DNA from: Thermoplasmatota archaeon
Lineage (GTDB): Archaea > Thermoplasmatota > Thermoplasmata > UBA10834
Length of the DNA stretch: 64,000 nt
Direction: 5' to 3'
Assembly (NCBI GenBank): GCA_018818785.1
Contig: JAHIRF010000006.1
Span: forward strand, 124,001-188,000
The position numbers were made by a program, and so were the translations under genes. Each line of letters begins with the position of its first letter. The first letter of the stretch is position 1. The notes beneath the pieces are model-generated. The model made no database searches, was not told where the DNA came from, and saw only the letters and a list, made by a program, of their open reading frames with translations. Positions 32,201-40,374 of this stretch are shown piece after piece.

Positions 32201-34337
32201 AGTCGAATATGGCGAGAACGTCCGCATGACCATCATCCGTGACATCAGTCACAGAAACAAATGAGGGTACCTCAGGCAAGTCCAGAGTTGTAAATGGATG
32301 AGGCGCTGTGATGAAATCATCCTGTCGGAACAGATACATCTTCGGGTCCGATGGGCGCATTGCGACGAGGTCGTCGCGTCCATCCCCAGTGATATCCCCA
32401 GACCATAGACACGTCAAATCAGGATCTGTATCCATGGTCAATGTCCGGTCTGCAGGAAGGCTGAACTCCGAATCGGCTTCGGGTTGAAGCAGGATATCGA
32501 TTGCTCGGTCGGCTCGAGGATACGCAATGTCATCGAGGCCGTCAGAGTCGAAGTCCCCAACAACAATTGATGCTATGGATTCGCCTGGAGTTGGGCACAG
32601 GATTCTCGCTTCCTCAAAATTGGCACCAGCGCCAGTGCTCATGAATATACAAAGAGAACCGTTCAATGTACTAGCTATGACATCTGGAAAGCCATCATTG
32701 TTCATGTCACCAATAGCTATGTCTGTGACATTCGATTCGCAATCGAGCTGCACGACTGTGAAGAAATCAGGCGAAGAGGTTTGGCCGAATAATACGCGCA
32801 CATAATCATGACTCCTGTTCGATGTGATGGTATCATCGAATCCATCATCATTGAGGTCTTCTATGGCAATCTCGTCGGCAGAATAGGTCAGAGGCCAAAC
32901 ATTCGGTGGCCCTCCTGCGCTTAGGTAATAGCAGATCTCGTTCAGTGCAGGGTATGCCAAGACGATGTCCTCGTGATCATCACCGTTTATGTCACCTGTA
33001 GCAAGCGAAGCTGCCTCATAGTTCACATCGGTCCAAATCGTCGCGTTGCCATTCGAATAGGTGAATGACTTAGTTGAGTAAATGGCAATTGACGAACCCG
33101 AGGAATCGTATCCTTTGCCAGCAATAGCAATGTCCTGAGAATAATCAACAAAGCATGCATTCCGTGGACCACGAGAGACAGGAATGATGAAATCGTTTAT
33201 CGAATCCCAAATTGGCGAAGTATCTCCCTGGAAGTAACCTAGGGCAATGGACTCTTCCATTGAAAGGAGAAGAATATCGTCCTTCGAATCATAATTCAGA
33301 TCGGCTATGAGAATTGCACTGGGATCATCATCCAGAGAAATCAAATAATTTTCAGAGACCGATAATTGACTGGAACCTTGCAGAAAAATCTTCAGAGTTG
33401 ATGGGTTGATCGGCGATGGATTAATCGTCGATACGACAAGGTCAACCTTTGAATCACTATCCAATCTTCCGGATGCGAGGTCAGAAGGATTCTCATCCAC
33501 AGATAGTATCAGATCAGAAGACATCGCATCAAAAAAAGGAGCATAATATATTCTGACATTGCAGTCGTAATAGTTCGCAACTGCAATATCGGGAGAACCA
33601 TCGGTGTTGAAATCACCCACGACAACAGAATTTGTTCCATTTCCAGATAGAAACGTCACGTAATCAGAGTAAAAAGGGCCAAGTCTAATCTCGATTCGCC
33701 CAGGGTTTGTGGTTGGGTTCGAACCCTGACAGGCAATGGCTATGTCTGGATACGTATCGCCATTGAGATCGGATATCGCAAAATCAACGGCATTCGTAGG
33801 TGGCGTTCTGTTAATTATTCTATCGAAGGAATAATCGGTGGTGCGATTGTATATTGCAATATAATCACTGTCCAGAATATTCAACTTCTCTTCAAGGATA
33901 ATGATTTGTTCATCTCCGGTTCCAAACACGTCCGCAACGGAAATTCTCAGAGGACTTCGAGTCAGCGAGATATTATAGGAGGGGTAGCTCGGCAATGAGC
34001 CATCTGCGCCGCGATAAAAAACTGACACACTCTTCGTTTCATAAACAGCAACCAATAGATCGTCCATTCCATCGAGATTAATATCAGAACTGATGATATC
34101 TGTTGAACCACCTGGCACCAGAAGTGCTCTAGAAACCAACGGATACTCAGGGATAGTTGAAGAGGTATTCACAGGTTGAGCAAACGATATACTACTCCAT
34201 GGAAGGGATGACTTGGAAGAAGCATCCACCAAAGGAGTCATACCCTTCTCGGATCCGGTGGAAATCATAAGATGAGTAGGCACAATTAGAGATGCTACAA
34301 TGACGGCCAGCAGGCATGTTGCCATCAAACGTCGCAA
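29262..34337 (-). CDS. Giant surface protein: FG-GAP repeats, PKD domains, one membrane helix, cytoplasmic domain
   Basis: This protein is about 1690 residues long. A signal peptide (MRRLMATCLLAVIVASLIVP) is followed by roughly 700 residues of FG-GAP/VCBS-like blades with repeated Ca-binding loops such as DLNGDTYPDIA, DFNTDGSPDIA and DMNNDGFPDV. These should form one or two beta-propellers. Next come five or more PKD/Ig-like domains (WEFGDGS motifs), a single membrane helix (PYLLVAAMIAMVGTGVYFL), and a cytoplasmic domain of about 148 residues starting DETFVIYNDGRMLAH. The last part suggests signal passage or anchoring rather than a plain adhesin. TTG 34337 gives a proper Arg-Arg signal start; ATG 34325 is the alternative. 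The 5' half is clearly AT-richer than its surroundings. Confidence 0.85.
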   Translation of the reverse strand: MRRLMATCLLAVIVASLIVPTHLMISTGSEKGMTPLVDASSKSSLPWSSISFAQPVNTSSTIPEYPLVSRALLVPGGSTDIISSDINLDGMDDLLVAVYETKSVSVFYRGADGSLPSYPSYNISLTRSPLRISVADVFGTGDEQIIILEEKLNILDSDYIAIYNRTTDYSFDRIINRTPPTNAVDFAISDLNGDTYPDIAIACQGSNPTTNPGRIEIRLGPFYSDYVTFLSGNGTNSVVVGDFNTDGSPDIAVANYYDCNVRIYYAPFFDAMSSDLILSVDENPSDLASGRLDSDSKVDLVVSTINPSPINPSTLKIFLQGSSQLSVSENYLISLDDDPSAILIADLNYDSKDDILLLSMEESIALGYFQGDTSPIWDSINDFIIPVSRGPRNACFVDYSQDIAIAGKGYDSSGSSIAIYSTKSFTYSNGNATIWTDVNYEAASLATGDINGDDHEDIVLAYPALNEICYYLSAGGPPNVWPLTYSADEIAIEDLNDDGFDDTITSNRSHDYVRVLFGQTSSPDFFTVVQLDCESNVTDIAIGDMNNDGFPDVIASTLNGSLCIFMSTGAGANFEEARILCPTPGESIASIVVGDFDSDGLDDIAYPRADRAIDILLQPEADSEFSLPADRTLTMDTDPDLTCLWSGDITGDGRDDLVAMRPSDPKMYLFRQDDFITAPHPFTTLDLPEVPSFVSVTDVTDDGHADVLAIFDSADLVFLYKQSGSSLPSSPSMVFVTGAYPVWAGLGDGNDDHRGDLLVVDSVSHSISVWVQNNFAPTVYAGGPYTTEQGDWHQFNGSCTTGSSELPYMEYRWEFGDGSELDWSRDSAPLHRYMSLGNFTVNVSARDPWGLTDSDSTYIHVTDSVPDVEFTWSPLNPVEGQMVVFEDATESYDEVVLLNWSVDGALFSTGLEHTISTSFDDGIHTVQLTALDSDGSDASVSHTFAVQAADPEMQIIALGIADEGDPVTFTVIIDSWYGGPIDPIASYEWNFSYTGEPFEASETTGTSNTTNHVFGASGISQTYVVAVKVTDIDGDYNISYINIEILDIGPTASFRFSNADPEEGIPFTTIDETYTYDGISTWSWTLTYPDSTYQTWSLNASDMGYIEFVLGNGSYSMQLQVAETDGDSDTFVLDFEVAEIPPLVTLIARPLSSSYLEFQMITLSAQVQSHDEITGFQWDFVSLGAQFIKDASTDSNETTYSYSWIGNYTAKVNVTDADGSYVIAETDIEVIDAGLSASFESDVDVLREDLNRTNELTFDASAIATRFPDISLTTWEFGDGSKEILPGPPSEAITHEYDPIHDYVVNLTLSDDDGNTLIVSKTLLLIQPSIELINPIDDNVIRSGSPIRFILDDDSLPLVSVQYSVDSQPYMDFATLYSIDTSDWTDGAYSLSVRAEDKDGNIAVKDDIEIRIDDTSPTVEVLWSGISAYGGDKVNISIQVTDDNIDPDSVVLFIKYPGDDSASSLLMRQGTDGRFYALVEMPKRAGTVEFYVHVADLAGNEITTESNYFDVKLHFIDAAWPYLLVAAMIAMVGTGVYFLRESKIAVDETFVIYNDGRMLAHSTRRLKPGMDDQVLSSMFVAIQDFIKDSFKDETSFTLRKLDFGDKSVLIEKGDHLFLAVVLHGKASKKVAKKMKDVLDSIEDEFSTTLVDWDGDFDQVRGVTDMVSRLYSKAPTLPSILLPSLLNRKKET

Positions 34338-34432
34338 GTGATACCCGTCCCTTCGGATGACAGTAGCATTGCTTTTATATGACCTTTTCGGAAAAATATT
34401 GCAGCCAGAGTGCCAGAGAAATCGTCCAAGCA

Positions 34433-34441
34433 TTAAATATG
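34433..34441 (+). promoter_or_regulatory. TATA box for the site-2 protease gene
   Basis: ATTAAATAT is centred 26 bp before ATG 34463. This predicts a leaderless transcript and argues against the longer frame that starts at 34379. A divergent TATA (34371-34383) serves the giant surface protein. Confidence 0.55.
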
Positions 34442-34462
34442 GGATACGAACAATACGACCCG

Positions 34463-35653
34463 ATGAATTCCTCGCTAACGATCGGACGGATCATGGGTAT
34501 ACCCATAAAGCTCCATCTGACATTCCTAGTCATACTCGCAGTATTCTTAGTTGCATTCTCCATGAACGACAGTGAGATATTGGGATTCACCCTTGGATTC
34601 GGCGCTCTGGATACCGATTGGGGTACCAGGTATGCTTTCGGTGCCACGGCCGCGATCATATTCTTCATTACAGTACTCATCCACGAGCTAGCCCATTCGT
34701 ACATGGCGATAAGATATGGTGTTAGAATCAGAAGCATAACCCTGATGATCTTCGGCGGAGTCGCGACGATGGAAGAGATACCGAAGAAGCCCGGTCAGGA
34801 GTTGAAGATGGCCTTTGCCGGACCGCTATCCAGTCTCGCAATAGGCTTGGGTGCCTACGGACTGATGCTACTGCTCACACCGATCGACTCCAATTCAATA
34901 CTCCTCGAAGGCATGTTGATACTCATTGGCCTGATGGCATTCTACAACATCTTCCTCGCAGCGTTCAATCTGCTGCCGGCTTTCCCGATGGATGGCGGAA
35001 GGATCCTGAGATCCGCCCTCGCTACCAGGATGTCCCACCTTGAAGCGACCAAGAAGGCATCCGCTGTCGGCAGATTCTCCGCGATAGCTATGGGTATGTT
35101 CGCGATATGGCAGTTCAATATCTTCCTGATAATGATCGCAGTCTTCATCTACTTCGCAGCAAGGGATGAAGAACAGGCGACGCTCGTCAACGACAGTCTA
35201 GAAGGCGTGAATGTAGTGAGCCTGATGTCCACGGATGTCAAGGTCGTGCACCCCGACACTTCTGTACAGCAGCTTCTAGATCTGATGTACTACACCCGTC
35301 ACAAGGGATTCCCGGTCGTCGATAGAGGATTGGTCGGAATGGTCACCCTCGAAGATACGAAGAGGATCTCGATGGAGATGTTTCGATTCGCCAGGGTCAG
35401 GGATGTGATGACCTCACCGGCCACGACTGTCATGCCGAGCACAGCCGCCGTTGACGCATTGAAGCTGATGGGGGACAAGAGGGTCAGCCGATTGGCGGTC
35501 GTGAACGAGTCAGGAAGCCTGGTCGGCATCATAACCAGGAAGGACTTCCTGAGAGTGGTGGACATCGTTGCTATTAGGAAACAGCGGGCAAACTGGGGAG
35601 CGCCTCCAGGTCAGGTGCCACCGCCCCCTATCCCGCCAACTGCTTCCTCTTGA
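34463..35653 (+). CDS. Site-2 protease family (M50) metalloprotease with CBS pair
   Basis: This membrane protease of 396 residues cuts substrates within the bilayer. The zinc motif HELAHSYMA (His-Glu-x-x-His) lies in helix 3 near residue 75, and the third ligand is in LLPAFPMDGGRILRSAL near residue 175. Six hydrophobic segments cover residues 15-240. The C-terminal 150 residues form two CBS motifs (MSTDVKVVHPDTSVQQLLDLM and DVMTSPATTVMPSTAAVDALKLM), which usually sense adenosine nucleotides. The tail PPGQVPPPPIPPTASS is Pro-rich. Its 3' end overlaps the convergent ABC permease gene by 26 bp. Confidence 0.93.
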   Translation: MNSSLTIGRIMGIPIKLHLTFLVILAVFLVAFSMNDSEILGFTLGFGALDTDWGTRYAFGATAAIIFFITVLIHELAHSYMAIRYGVRIRSITLMIFGGVATMEEIPKKPGQELKMAFAGPLSSLAIGLGAYGLMLLLTPIDSNSILLEGMLILIGLMAFYNIFLAAFNLLPAFPMDGGRILRSALATRMSHLEATKKASAVGRFSAIAMGMFAIWQFNIFLIMIAVFIYFAARDEEQATLVNDSLEGVNVVSLMSTDVKVVHPDTSVQQLLDLMYYTRHKGFPVVDRGLVGMVTLEDTKRISMEMFRFARVRDVMTSPATTVMPSTAAVDALKLMGDKRVSRLAVVNESGSLVGIITRKDFLRVVDIVAIRKQRANWGAPPGQVPPPPIPPTASS

Positions 35654-36476
35654 ACAGCACCATGCTGAACGCCAGAGCCACGACGGCATAGACGAACATG
35701 ACGAGTGCTGCGATGCCAGGATCAGGATAGAATACGCTGAACGTTAAGCCTTGTCCCTGTCCCATATCCATTGAAGTGCTGTTGTCCACGGGGTATGGAT
35801 CCATCAGGATGTACGTTATCACGCCTGCCGCGTATGTCAGTGAACCATCGATCTCCACATCCGCCACCATTGAGACCGCATCCACTATAGGAAGGATCAT
35901 GAACAACAGGAAGAAGGTCAGCACGATCGCACCTGTCGATCCCTTCAGGATCGTCCCGATCAGATAGGCGATTGCCATCGCAGCCAACAGGTATTCTATG
36001 CAGAACGCGAAAGATAGCCCGAAATCAGCGTCGATGCCTCCAGTGGAGACCAATGAGAGTATCGCGGTCAGTGCATAGAACAGACCAATGACGATCGCAC
36101 CGGCGGTCATGCTGGCCAGGAACTTGCCCAAGAAGAGAGTCGATCTCTTGATAGGATTGGGAAGAATGAGATATCCGGTTCTGTTCTGGAATTCGCTGAC
36201 TATCGAATCAGCGCCGAAGAATGTGGCGCAGATAATGACCAGTATGCTGGCGAAACCCATGAAAGTCGTCGCGAAATCCTCGGATGAGGTATCCTCATAT
36301 GAATCCCCGAAGGCGAACGGCAGAAGATATAGAAGCGATACCACCAGCGCTACGATTGCCAGCGATGCGACCAATCGCTTTGACCTCAGATACTTCAGTA
36401 GCTCGTATCTCCAGACCACTGGTATCTGCTCGGAGTCGGATGGCATCGTGTGTGTCACTTTGAGTTCTTCGGTCAT
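35628..36476 (-). CDS. ABC-2 type transporter permease
   Basis: This protein of about 282 residues has six hydrophobic segments and the pattern of ABC-2 permeases: a cytosolic amphipathic start (VVWRYELLKYLRSKR) before helix 1, and SIVSEFQNRTGYLILPNPIKRSTLFLGKFLA before helix 3. It pairs with the ATPase gene just upstream. ATG 36476 has GAGGTG at good distance; two earlier starts within nine bases are possible. The substrate is unknown. Confidence 0.88.
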   Translation of the reverse strand: MTEELKVTHTMPSDSEQIPVVWRYELLKYLRSKRLVASLAIVALVVSLLYLLPFAFGDSYEDTSSEDFATTFMGFASILVIICATFFGADSIVSEFQNRTGYLILPNPIKRSTLFLGKFLASMTAGAIVIGLFYALTAILSLVSTGGIDADFGLSFAFCIEYLLAAMAIAYLIGTILKGSTGAIVLTFFLLFMILPIVDAVSMVADVEIDGSLTYAAGVITYILMDPYPVDNSTSMDMGQGQGLTFSVFYPDPGIAALVMFVYAVVALAFSMVLFKRKQLAG

Positions 36477-36481
36477 CATGA

Positions 36482-37408
36482 TCACCTCGACTCCTTGACA
36501 AGATCCATATACATCATCTCGAGCGGCAGACCCACTGGACTGAACCCGGTCACGCGTATTCCGAGTGACTGTATCTCGGCAAGGAGTTCTGCCCTGCTCT
36601 CCATCGAGCCCTCATAGGTCATGACCAGAGTGGAATGGTTTACCCGGTCGATTCCTCTCATGTTGGGGATCGATTGCATCTTGGCGACCTTCGCATCTTC
36701 GATCGGGCCAAAGCTGGTGATCTCGATCTTCGAGACCTTGCTCAGATTCTTGAGATTATCGATCGAGTCATGGACCAGTAGTTTCCCATGGTCAATCAGG
36801 GCGGCCCTGTCACAGGTGTCCTGGACCTCTCCGAGGAGATGTGAGCTCATGAATATCGTGTAATTCTGTTTCTTGAGCGAGCGTATTATCTCACGAACCT
36901 CGACCATACCACGGGGATCGAGTCCGCTCGTCGGCTCGTCCAGTATGAGTATGTCTGGTTCGTGAAGAAGAGCCTGCCCGATAGCTAGCCGCTGTTTCAT
37001 GCCCTTTGAGAATTTCCCGATGCGAGTCGAGCGCCATTCGGCCAGCTTGACCATATCGAGGATATCATTGGTACGTGTCTTGATGTCATTCGGCTTCATG
37101 CCTCTGATGCGGCCAAGGTAGGCTAGCGTCTCCACAGGGTTCAGATAGGGATAGAATTCGGGTGTTTCCACCACCGCTCCGACGTGTGCCAAAGCGTTCT
37201 TCGGATGGCTGATCACATCTATACCGTTCAGGAGCGCGCGACCGGTCGTCGCAGAGATCATGTTAGTCAGTATCTTTATCGCAGTTGTCTTTCCAGCACC
37301 GTTCGGTCCAAGGAATCCTACGGTGGTTCCCTTCTCGACCGTCAGGCTCAGGTCGCTCACTGCCTTAATAGGCCCGAAAGATTTCGAGAGGTTCTGTAAC
37401 TCAATCAC
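36482..37408 (-). CDS. ABC transporter ATP-binding protein
   Basis: The 308-residue ATPase has Walker A GPNGAGKTTAIK near residue 35, the Q-loop in VVETPEFYPYL, the signature FSKGMKQRLAIGQALL (non-standard SKGMK), and Walker B ILILDEPTSGLD with the H-loop FMSSHLL. A C-terminal domain of about 90 residues follows, as in DRA/NatA-type exporters. GTG 37408 has AGGTGG 5 nt upstream. It forms a two-gene exporter with the permease. Confidence 0.93.
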   Translation of the reverse strand: MIELQNLSKSFGPIKAVSDLSLTVEKGTTVGFLGPNGAGKTTAIKILTNMISATTGRALLNGIDVISHPKNALAHVGAVVETPEFYPYLNPVETLAYLGRIRGMKPNDIKTRTNDILDMVKLAEWRSTRIGKFSKGMKQRLAIGQALLHEPDILILDEPTSGLDPRGMVEVREIIRSLKKQNYTIFMSSHLLGEVQDTCDRAALIDHGKLLVHDSIDNLKNLSKVSKIEITSFGPIEDAKVAKMQSIPNMRGIDRVNHSTLVMTYEGSMESRAELLAEIQSLGIRVTGFSPVGLPLEMMYMDLVKESR

Positions 37409-37496
37409 TCATACCACCTTCGCGATTTCATCACAGGAATCGTGATATAATATTAAAGTGAAGCTGCGGACATCCGTATGAAAGCGTCCCCGAACG

Positions 37497-37793
37497 TCAC
37501 AATTCTATGACTCCGTACAGATTGCGCGCCTGAGTCTCCGCATCATCCCTGTTCTTAATGGGATGCATCAGAAGCCTGCCGTGAGGGTATACCGTGGTCT
37601 CCAAACCATTCTTCCTCACCGTCAGCATCACACCTGCATTGGAGACTATCTCATATCCAGCTCGGGACAGTCTCATCTCGCAATCATTGAGATCAAGGTC
37701 CAGTTTCATCTTCGGAACTGCCTCATAGGCATCGAACTTGCATGGCTTGACGGCCAGGAACTCCAGCGGTTCACCCCTTTGCCAGCAGAGCAT
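37497..37793 (-). CDS. Conserved-looking small hypothetical protein
   Basis: The product is about 98 residues. Its core LDLNDCEMRLSRAGYEIV...VYPHGRLLMHPIKNRDDAE looks like a compact alpha-beta domain, and ETTVYPHGRLLMHP recalls the strand of TBP-like folds. I do not recognise a family. The ATG at 37793 lies within the end of the preceding kinase gene. A CTG at 37766 has GGGGTG six bases before it and would give a more compact start, so initiation is uncertain. Confidence 0.6.
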   Translation of the reverse strand: MLCWQRGEPLEFLAVKPCKFDAYEAVPKMKLDLDLNDCEMRLSRAGYEIVSNAGVMLTVRKNGLETTVYPHGRLLMHPIKNRDDAETQARNLYGVIEL

Positions 37794-38313
37794 CCATGAG
37801 TTTGTCCACTTGCACTTTGAGATCCTCACGGGTCGACTCGTTGATGACCATGTGGTCAGCTAGTGCGATCGCGTCCCCTAATCCCCATTCGAGCTCTCGG
37901 CGATCCCGTATATCGAACTCAGACAGCTTCGTTGGAGAATCCGAACGGGCCCGAGCCTTCAGTCTCTCGAAACGAGTCTTGGGAGAAGTGTGTATGGCGA
38001 CAGTCATGAGATTCGCGCCGAATGCGGTCTTGAATGCCTTGATCTCATCCGGTCCTCTGGTCCCATCGATGACCACAAGGTCGCCACCTACCAGCGGGAT
38101 GACCCTCTTAGCCCATATGTCCATTCCGAACTTCTTCCGCTCCTCGTTGGCGAGTCCTCCGAGGTTCTTGTCGGAATGGTCCAGGCCGAACTCCTTTGCC
38201 TTCTCCCGTACGACATCGCCCATCCGTATGACCTTCGCGCCTCGGTCCGCACAGCACTTCAGGAATTCTTCTTTGCCGGAGCCGGGCATGCCGGTTGTGA
38301 CTAGTATCTTCAA
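37771..38313 (-). CDS. UPF0200 / dephospho-CoA-kinase-like P-loop protein
   Basis: The 180-residue P-loop NTPase starts KILVTTGMPGSGKEEFLKCCADRG. It has IRMGDVVREKAKEFGL and VIDGTRGPDEIKAFK, as in archaeal UPF0200 proteins (COG0237-like). These are predicted nucleotide or cofactor kinases of uncertain substrate. A lid-like RRELEWGLGDAIALADHMVIN segment lies near residue 140. The next small gene on this strand overlaps its end. Confidence 0.85.
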   Translation of the reverse strand: MKILVTTGMPGSGKEEFLKCCADRGAKVIRMGDVVREKAKEFGLDHSDKNLGGLANEERKKFGMDIWAKRVIPLVGGDLVVIDGTRGPDEIKAFKTAFGANLMTVAIHTSPKTRFERLKARARSDSPTKLSEFDIRDRRELEWGLGDAIALADHMVINESTREDLKVQVDKLMDALLAKG

Positions 38314-38373
38314 TACTACACCCTACATCATAGATGCACGAACATTGGAAAAACCTTTTGAAAGGCCTCGGAA

Positions 38374-39564
38374 TCAAAGAAGCTTTCCGATGGCGGATTC
38401 GATAGATAGCGAAGCGGAGGATATGTCGAAGCCGACTTTGCCCCAGTACCTGGGGCACAGACCGAGAGAGATGCATCTCGAATAAGACTTGGAATCAGAC
38501 ACCGCTCCAGTGAACGACCCTTGAAGTCTCGATCGGTCCATAGCCCCGAACAGAGACGATTTTGAAATCAGCTCTGCCAAATCCATTCCGATCGCATCTT
38601 TTCCGAGAGCAGACAGTACTGAGATGGGGTCAACCCCGGCTTTCGAACAGGCCATCATGATCCTCGTCGCATCCACGGAATCTATGCCTGCATCGAAGGC
38701 TGCCTTCAGTGAGGGGATGTCATAGTGAAGGTAGCCCGGCTCGGAGACTCCCATCGACATCTTCCCAGGGTCCTCGTTCACCTTGGCATACGATCTGCAA
38801 GGATGTGGGCATCCGAAGCATCCGATGACTCTGTGCCGTATCTCCTTGAAGTGGTCGGCATCCGCACCTCCGAAATAAGACGCGAGTCCCTCGGACGCGC
38901 CTAGCTTCATGATATGGTCCTTCTGCAGATTCACTGAGGAAGCGAAATGCGCTTCGGGATCGGCGACTTCCAATTCGCCCATCCCTCTGAAAGCAACCGC
39001 GCACAATCGCCTCTTCCCGAAGGCGGATGCGAGACCCACCTCATCCTCGCCCAACCAATGATTGGTGACGAGCCGGGATGAGATGTGCTTGCCATCTCCA
39101 AATGGTCCTGATGCGATCACCTGTATGCGACGGTCGCCCTGGTCGACCCTTATCCTGTCCGTCCTGGCCCATGAATCCATCTCGAGCATCTCAGGGAGTG
39201 GGACGAACTCGGCGATGCCGTCCCTGACCCACAGATACCCAGCTTCTGGGGATTCACCTTTGATCACTATGAAATCGAACCCTGAAAGCTTCAACTCTAC
39301 GCCAGCCATGCCCATGATCGGCGAGACCATCCCCTCTCCGTCTTCATCCGGGGAGAAGATCATGCCCGCACAAGCAGCGGGCACGAGGCTCCCGGTCAAC
39401 AGACCTGAACCGAGGACCAACGCTCCGCCATTCTCGGCGGACAGGGATGAGGATAGCTCGAGTGATGACATCTCGCCCGACAACGCGTCCTCGGTCAATT
39501 CCCGCTCACGGAGATCCCCTGTCGAGAGGTCGATTATCGCGGCCCGGCCATTTCGGAGGTACAT
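38374..39564 (-). CDS. Compact aldehyde:ferredoxin oxidoreductase-like protein
   Basis: The 396-residue protein is a short member of the AOR family, whose usual length is about 600. The N-terminal half matches the pterin-binding domain (AAIIDLSTGDL; LVLGSGLLTGSLVPAACAGMIFSP; FDFIVIKGES; ASGPFGDGKHISSR). The Fe-S ligands are present as C249, C252 and C256 (GCFGCPHPCRSY) and C370 (LGLCPRYWG). About 190 residues of the helical C-terminal domains seem missing. ATG 39564 follows the ferredoxin stop by one base, so the two are a unit. Substrate and metal (W or Mo) are unknown. Confidence 0.82.
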   Translation of the reverse strand: MYLRNGRAAIIDLSTGDLRERELTEDALSGEMSSLELSSSLSAENGGALVLGSGLLTGSLVPAACAGMIFSPDEDGEGMVSPIMGMAGVELKLSGFDFIVIKGESPEAGYLWVRDGIAEFVPLPEMLEMDSWARTDRIRVDQGDRRIQVIASGPFGDGKHISSRLVTNHWLGEDEVGLASAFGKRRLCAVAFRGMGELEVADPEAHFASSVNLQKDHIMKLGASEGLASYFGGADADHFKEIRHRVIGCFGCPHPCRSYAKVNEDPGKMSMGVSEPGYLHYDIPSLKAAFDAGIDSVDATRIMMACSKAGVDPISVLSALGKDAIGMDLAELISKSSLFGAMDRSRLQGSFTGAVSDSKSYSRCISLGLCPRYWGKVGFDISSASLSIESAIGKLL

Positions 39565-39565
39565 C

Positions 39566-39898
39566 TCAGTCCACCACCGTGATGCAGCCAGTAGGGCACA
39601 TCTTTGCGCACTTAGGCTCGCCCCCGCACAGGTCACAAGGTTCGCGCAATAGTATCGGCTTCGCCCCGGGACCATCTGAGCCAGGATGTTGTTCGCCTGG
39701 AGAGCTTCCCTCAGGTCGAGCGACCACCAATCCGTCATCCTTGGTCTTGAGCACCAAGCCGAAGTAGTTGACCTTGTCCTCGATGTGTAGGATGATGCTC
39801 GAACTCATCGCCGTCAGAACGGAATCGCGGTTCAAGCTACACACTGATTCGCACAGACCGCAACCTACGCACCTGAGTGACTCGAGATTAAGCCTCAA
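39566..39898 (-). CDS. Ferredoxin-like electron-transfer partner of the AOR-like protein
   Basis: This 110-residue iron-sulfur protein has an N-terminal CVGCGLCESVC motif (residues 10-20) and a C-terminal CDLCGGEPKCAKMCPTGC motif (residues 88-105), separated by about 65 residues without cysteines. Small ferredoxins of this kind sit beside AOR-family genes and carry their electrons. It begins with TTG at 39898, 20 bp after pyrI, placing the pair in the pyrB-pyrI transcript. Confidence 0.85.
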   Translation of the reverse strand: MRLNLESLRCVGCGLCESVCSLNRDSVLTAMSSSIILHIEDKVNYFGLVLKTKDDGLVVARPEGSSPGEQHPGSDGPGAKPILLREPCDLCGGEPKCAKMCPTGCITVVD

Positions 39899-39918
39899 GG
39901 GTGCACCGCCCTAATTCA

Positions 39919-40374
39919 TCATATCAGGTTCTCAGATATCTCCGTGGTGATCCTGTCGCAGTATACGCACTTCAGGGTCAGGGGTTTCTTCGATTCGACG
40001 ACGAACTCCGGTTCCACGGGCTCGCTCTTGTTCGTTATGCAGCCCGGGTTCGAACATTTCATTATGCCCAGGACAGATTTCGGCACCTCGACCACGAACT
40101 TCTCAGCCACGTTATAATCACGGATTATGTTGATGGTCGCATCGGGAGATATGAGTGCCACCTTGTCGAGTTCCTTGGGATCCAACTCCCTGTCCTCGAT
40201 CTTGACGATATCCTTCCAACCGCCTTTCTTGCTAGGCACGTGCATGAGGACACTGACGGTCGAGCTCACATCCTCCTTGACGCCGATGATCCGCAAGACC
40301 TTCAGAGCCATCCCGACTTGGATGTGGTCTATGACCGTGCCGTTCCTTATCGGTGTGACCTTGAACTCCTTCAT
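39919..40374 (-). CDS. pyrI: Aspartate carbamoyltransferase regulatory chain
   Basis: The 151-residue protein has the N-terminal allosteric nucleotide-binding domain (VTPIRNGTVIDHI; LKVLRIIGV) and the C-terminal zinc domain with CSNPGCITN and CVYC ligands. It binds CTP/ATP and links PyrB trimers. It overlaps pyrB by 4 bp. Confidence 0.96.
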   Translation of the reverse strand: MKEFKVTPIRNGTVIDHIQVGMALKVLRIIGVKEDVSSTVSVLMHVPSKKGGWKDIVKIEDRELDPKELDKVALISPDATINIIRDYNVAEKFVVEVPKSVLGIMKCSNPGCITNKSEPVEPEFVVESKKPLTLKCVYCDRITTEISENLI

